This document shows positions 7,195-9,707 of a DNA stretch of 9,707 nucleotides, one piece after another. Under the pieces are notes generated by a model. That model was not told the DNA's origin. It searched no databases and saw only the letters and a list, made by a program, of their open reading frames with translations. Both the position numbers and the translations under genes were made by a program. Each line of letters begins with the position of its first letter. Position 1 is the first letter of the stretch. The stretch comes from Cyanobacteria bacterium T3Sed10_344R1 (GTDB lineage: Bacteria; Cyanobacteriota; Cyanobacteriia; Phormidesmidales; Phormidesmidaceae). Location of the stretch: assembly GCA_003566335.1 (NCBI GenBank), contig PXDR01000417.1, forward strand, positions 1-9,707, written 5' to 3'.

Positions 7195-7257
7195 AACGAT
7201 TAGCAGGTGAAAGGACAATCAGCAGTCGATTCAAAGGCTCAGGATGCCGACTGGGTG

Positions 7258-7294
7258 TGTAGATTGGGCTTCACTTCGTTGCACCCAACCTACG
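7258..7294 (-). repeat. Dispersed cyanobacterial hairpin repeat between nrtB and nrtC
   Basis: On the minus strand TAGGTTGGG (7292-7284) and CCCAATCTA (7268-7260) form a 9-bp stem with one G-U pair around the loop TGCAACGAAGTGAAG. The whole string closely resembles the GTAGGTTGGGT...CGAAGTGAAACCCAAC element that I recall occurring many times in intergenic DNA of many cyanobacteria. This identification is from memory; the stem itself is seen directly. It sits about 44 nt after the nrtB stop and about 64 nt before the nrtC start, inside an operon, so it is transcribed with it. Confidence 0.6.
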
Positions 7295-7336
7295 AGAGCC
7301 CCAGTCTTTAGCGTTGATAAGCCACCTGACACTGCA

Positions 7337-8182
7337 CTAGCTGCTCTTGTCTTCGGCAACGACCAAGCTTCCTAGGAAGGTGATGAACTTATCGAGCAGC
7401 AGACCGACAATCCCGACATAAATGACCGCCAGAATAATGTCGCTGACCCGAGAGCTATTCCAGGAATCCCAGATGAAGAAGCCAATGCCGACGCCGCCAA
7501 TCAACATCTCAGCCGCGATAATGGCCAGCCAAGATAAACCGATGCCAATTTTTAGCCCGGTGAAGATGTAGGGCACCGTAGACGGAAACAGAATCTTGAA
7601 GAAATAGGTTTTGCGATCGAGGCGCAGCACCCGGGACACGTTGTTATAGTCCTGGGGAATTTGCAGCACCCCTTCTGTGGTGTTGATGATAATCGGCCAG
7701 ATGGCGGTAATGAAAATGACGAAGATAGCCGAAGGATTAGCCTGCTGGAAGCCTGCTAGGGAAATCGGCAGCCAGGCTAGGGGCGGTACTGTGCGCAACA
7801 CCTGGAAAATTGGATCCAGGGCGCTGTACATCATTTTGTTTGTGCCAATCAAAATGCCCAGGCCAATCCCGATAATCGCGGCCAAAGAAAAGCCCAGGGC
7901 CACCCGCTGAAGACTCGTCCAAATCTGCCAGAACAGCCCCTTGTCAATGCCGCCGTGGTCAAAGAACGGATCAATAATCAACTCCCAGGTATCTTCCACC
8001 ACGCGAATTGGGCTGGGTAAGTTCGAGTCAGGGCTATTGGTGAACAGTTGCCACACCACCAAAAAGATCAAAATTGCGATCGCTGGTGGAAGCAGTTCTC
8101 GAACTTTACTCCAGGTCATTTCCAACAGTTTCTGAGGGTCGAATTTGGAGCGGTTCCCCTTGATATTGACGGGTGCAGTCAT
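7337..8182 (-). CDS. nrtB: Nitrate/nitrite ABC transporter permease NrtB
   Basis: NrtB is the inner-membrane channel subunit of the nitrate/nitrite importer; it is expected to act as a homodimer bound to NrtC and NrtD and to receive substrate from NrtA. The 281-residue protein has about six hydrophobic segments, roughly 32-47, 94-113, 120-143, 151-168, 208-232 and 248-271. The BPD/SsuC-type permease loop that contacts the ATPases is visible around 167-210, containing LRLDRKTYFFKILFPSTVPYI-like sequence (for example FKILFPSTVPYI at 195-206). The ATG at 8182 has a strong GGAGAG ribosome site. The length matches the family. It follows nrtA by 97 bp and precedes nrtC. The related permeases CmpB, SsuC and TauC are alternatives on sequence alone, but the operon makes nitrate the substrate. 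Confidence 0.96.
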   Translation of the reverse strand: MTAPVNIKGNRSKFDPQKLLEMTWSKVRELLPPAIAILIFLVVWQLFTNSPDSNLPSPIRVVEDTWELIIDPFFDHGGIDKGLFWQIWTSLQRVALGFSLAAIIGIGLGILIGTNKMMYSALDPIFQVLRTVPPLAWLPISLAGFQQANPSAIFVIFITAIWPIIINTTEGVLQIPQDYNNVSRVLRLDRKTYFFKILFPSTVPYIFTGLKIGIGLSWLAIIAAEMLIGGVGIGFFIWDSWNSSRVSDIILAVIYVGIVGLLLDKFITFLGSLVVAEDKSS

Positions 8183-8186
8183 GGTT

Positions 8187-8192
8187 CTCTCC
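8187..8192 (-). promoter_or_regulatory. Ribosome binding site of nrtB
   Basis: GGAGAG on the minus strand lies 4 nt from its end to the ATG at 8182 (GGAGAGAACCATG). It is the best ribosome site in the operon and fixes the nrtB start. Confidence 0.7.
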
Positions 8193-8205
8193 GGTGGCTA
8201 GGGTC

Positions 8206-8231
8206 AAGCAGTGAGGTGAAGCAGTGAGGCC
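8206..8231. repeat. 13-bp period direct repeat between nrtA and nrtB
   Basis: AAGCAGTGAGGTG (8206-8218) is followed immediately by AAGCAGTGAGGCC (8219-8231); 11 of 13 positions are identical. The next 13 bases (8232-8244) match the first unit at 7 of 13, possibly a decayed third copy. It is the third two-copy, 13-bp-period repeat in a spacer of this window, though its unit is different from the others. Confidence 0.6.
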
Positions 8232-8250
8232 AATGAATAGCGTGATGAGG

Positions 8251-8270
8251 GGGCAGCCCGAAAGCTGCCC
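8251..8270 (-). other. Hairpin just after nrtA
   Basis: GGGCAGC (8251-8257) and GCTGCCC (8264-8270) pair perfectly around a 6-nt loop, starting 11 nt after the nrtA TAA. There is no U-run after it on the mRNA strand. In transporter operons a stem after the binding-protein gene often protects or partly terminates the transcript so that binding protein is made in excess; that role is inferred here. Confidence 0.6.
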
Positions 8271-8281
8271 TAAACGAGCCG

Positions 8282-9586
8282 TTAAACCCGCGAAATTTCT
8301 AGACTGGCGAGGTAATCTTCGTAATCTTCGGGATCGAAGACAACGCCATCAAAGAAGGTTTCGGGGCCACGGGACGTGCTCTCGGGAATTGCGTCACTTT
8401 GGCCGATCGCTTCGGCGGCTTCTCTCCAGAGGTCTTCCCGGTTGACCGCATCGACCATGGCCTCAATGTCGGTCTCTGGCGGCAGGTAGCCCCAGCGAAT
8501 GTTCTCAGCTAAGAACCAGAGGTCATGGCTCTTGAAGGGATAGGAGGCATCATCCGCCCAATACTTTTGCATCAGGTCAGGCTGCTCAACCACCTTGCCC
8601 GTACCGTAGTCGAATTTGCCGACAGAGCGGTCGATGATGTCATCAAAGGGCACATTGAACCAGGCGCGGCGAGCGAGAATTTGGCACATCTCCTCCTTGT
8701 TTTCCGCCTGGCTGCACCAGATTTGGGCCTCTAGGGTGCCCATCAGCAGCGCTTTAGCCGCCTTGGGGTTTTGATCCACCCAATCGGCCCGCATCCCCAG
8801 GGCTTTCTCTGGGTGGTCTTTCCACATTTCCCCAGTGGTGAGGGCGTTGTAGCCAATTTCTTGGTTTACCGTTTGCAGCGGCCAGGGTTCACCCACGCAA
8901 AATGCGTCCATATTGCCGACGCGCACGTTAGCCACCATCTGAGGCGGTGGCACCACAATGGTCGAGATATCTTGGTCGGGGTCAATGCCGCCAGCCGCCA
9001 GCCAGTAGCGAATCCAGCAGTCGTGGGTGCCGCCGGGGAAGGTCATGGCTGCCCGTAGTTCAGCCCCTTCCGCTCGCCGCTGGGCAAAGACTTCCTTCAG
9101 GGGTTCGCTGTCTACTCCAATTTCTAAGTCAAGATAGTCATTCGAGAGGGAAATTCCCTGACCATTGGTGTTGAGTCGAGCCAGGATGTACATCGGCACC
9201 CGGCGACCGTCGGTGACAATCCCTTCAGAAATTAGGTAGGGCATGGGGGTGAGGATGTGCGCCCCGTCGATGCCGCCGCCCCCAGATCCCAGCACCAGGT
9301 TGTCCCGAGTGGTGCCCCAGGATGCCTGCTTCTCGACAGAAACATCGGTCATGCCGTACTTGGCATAGAAGCCCTTTTCGTAGGCGATGATCAGCGGAGC
9401 GGAGTCAGTCAGGGCGATAAAGCCCAGCTTGGCGCTGGGGGTTTCGGGGAGATCCTCTTCATCCAGCACGACTTCTACATCGCTTTGGGGGCCGGAGCCA
9501 CCCCCGGTACAACCGTTCAGCAGCCAAGCACCCGCAGCAGCGGAGCCAGCAGTCATCAAGAAATTACGACGGTTCATACGAGTCAT
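8282..9586 (-). CDS. nrtA: Nitrate/nitrite-binding lipoprotein NrtA
   Basis: NrtA captures nitrate and nitrite in the periplasm and passes them to NrtB. From the ATG at 9586 it has 434 residues. The N-terminus MTRMNRRNFL has the twin-arginine pair (6-7), then a short hydrophobic stretch and a lipobox LLNGC with Cys26, so export as a Tat-dependent lipoprotein is predicted. The mature protein is a type-II periplasmic binding fold of the NrtA/CmpA/SsuA group. Trp90, Gln143, His188 and Lys261 fall where I recall the nitrate-contacting residues of Synechocystis NrtA (numbered about 8-12 higher there); the lysine favours nitrate over bicarbonate (CmpA). The frame also runs to an ATG at 9664, adding 26 residues, but that would place the RR motif more than 30 residues in, and GGAG at 9598-9601 favours 9586; an ATG at 9577 is a further option. 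It is the first operon gene visible here. Confidence 0.96.
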   Translation of the reverse strand: MTRMNRRNFLMTAGSAAAGAWLLNGCTGGGSGPQSDVEVVLDEEDLPETPSAKLGFIALTDSAPLIIAYEKGFYAKYGMTDVSVEKQASWGTTRDNLVLGSGGGGIDGAHILTPMPYLISEGIVTDGRRVPMYILARLNTNGQGISLSNDYLDLEIGVDSEPLKEVFAQRRAEGAELRAAMTFPGGTHDCWIRYWLAAGGIDPDQDISTIVVPPPQMVANVRVGNMDAFCVGEPWPLQTVNQEIGYNALTTGEMWKDHPEKALGMRADWVDQNPKAAKALLMGTLEAQIWCSQAENKEEMCQILARRAWFNVPFDDIIDRSVGKFDYGTGKVVEQPDLMQKYWADDASYPFKSHDLWFLAENIRWGYLPPETDIEAMVDAVNREDLWREAAEAIGQSDAIPESTSRGPETFFDGVVFDPEDYEDYLASLEISRV

Positions 9587-9707
9587 CTGAGCAGTTTCTC
9601 CAGTGGAATAAGAAAGGGAACATGGGTAGGTCGAGACCGCCGTCACTGTCGCCAGTGGCAGCATCAGACCTTAGAGGATTTCATCGGCTCCTTAGTGGAG
9701 CTGATTT
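9587..9707 (-). promoter_or_regulatory. Region upstream of nrtA: ribosome site, small hairpin, no NtcA site seen
   Basis: A GGAG ribosome site lies at 9601-9598, 11 nt before the ATG at 9586. At 9687-9701 GCTCC and GGAGC form a 5-bp stem with a 5-nt loop that covers an AAGGAG motif (9693-9688). No GTA-N8-TAC motif or convincing -10 box is visible. In cyanobacteria nrtA usually follows nirA, whose promoter carries the NtcA site, so the missing promoter suggests nirA lies to the right of the window. Confidence 0.45.

Noticed and set aside
7195..7218. Upstream TTG start for nrtC adding eight residues
   Set aside because: Family members begin at the MSIFAEVDHV position and no ribosome site supports the TTG.
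7221..7253. CAGTCG/CGACTG inverted repeat before nrtC
   Set aside because: Six base pairs separated by 19 nt is not distinguishable from chance.
4200..9586. Bicarbonate transporter cmpABCD instead of nrtABCD
   Set aside because: narB follows directly and the NrtA-like protein has a lysine (Lys261) where I recall CmpA having a glutamate; nitrate is the better call.

Overview
This window looks like cyanobacterial chromosomal DNA. The main evidence is a complete nitrate uptake and reduction operon of the cyanobacterial type, including the two-ATPase arrangement in which NrtC carries an extra NrtA-like domain. Six copies of the HIP1 octamer GCGATCGC (2146, 3411, 3959, 5326, 6746, 8076) and a DUF2584-type small protein agree with this. 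The sequence is GC-rich and could come from a Leptolyngbya/Synechococcus-like lineage, but I cannot name a genus. I see no rRNA, tRNA, CRISPR array, transposase or phage gene.

Layout. Positions 1-676 (+ strand) hold the 3' end of an unrecognised gene, a decaying 13-bp tandem repeat, and a 93-residue DUF2584-family protein. This protein converges, with only 19 bp between stops, on a minus-strand GAF-GGDEF diguanylate cyclase gene (696-1664). A 200-bp spacer follows and contains the only perfect NtcA-type palindrome (GTA-N8-TAC) I found on scanning the window. From 1865 to 9586 all genes are on the minus strand in the transcription order nrtA, nrtB, nrtC, nrtD, narB. The right edge (9587-9707) is the region upstream of nrtA and shows no NtcA site, so the operon promoter and probably nirA lie beyond the window.

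How it works. NrtA (Tat/lipoprotein binding protein), NrtB (membrane permease), NrtC and NrtD (ATPases) form the high-affinity ABC nitrate/nitrite importer. The C-terminal half of NrtC is a cytoplasmic NrtA-like sensor linked in related species to ammonium-triggered shut-off. NarB reduces the imported nitrate to nitrite with ferredoxin electrons at a Mo-bisMGD centre.

The genes themselves are ordinary. The parts worth a second look are between them. Every spacer in the operon carries its own repeat or hairpin: a 7-bp hairpin plus a 13-bp direct repeat after nrtA, a dispersed-repeat-like hairpin after nrtB, a perfect 14-bp stem after nrtC, and a 13-bp tandem repeat that includes the nrtD stop codon. 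The NtcA-like site before the diguanylate cyclase raises a testable link between nitrogen status and c-di-GMP. I did not find a clearly new biological system.
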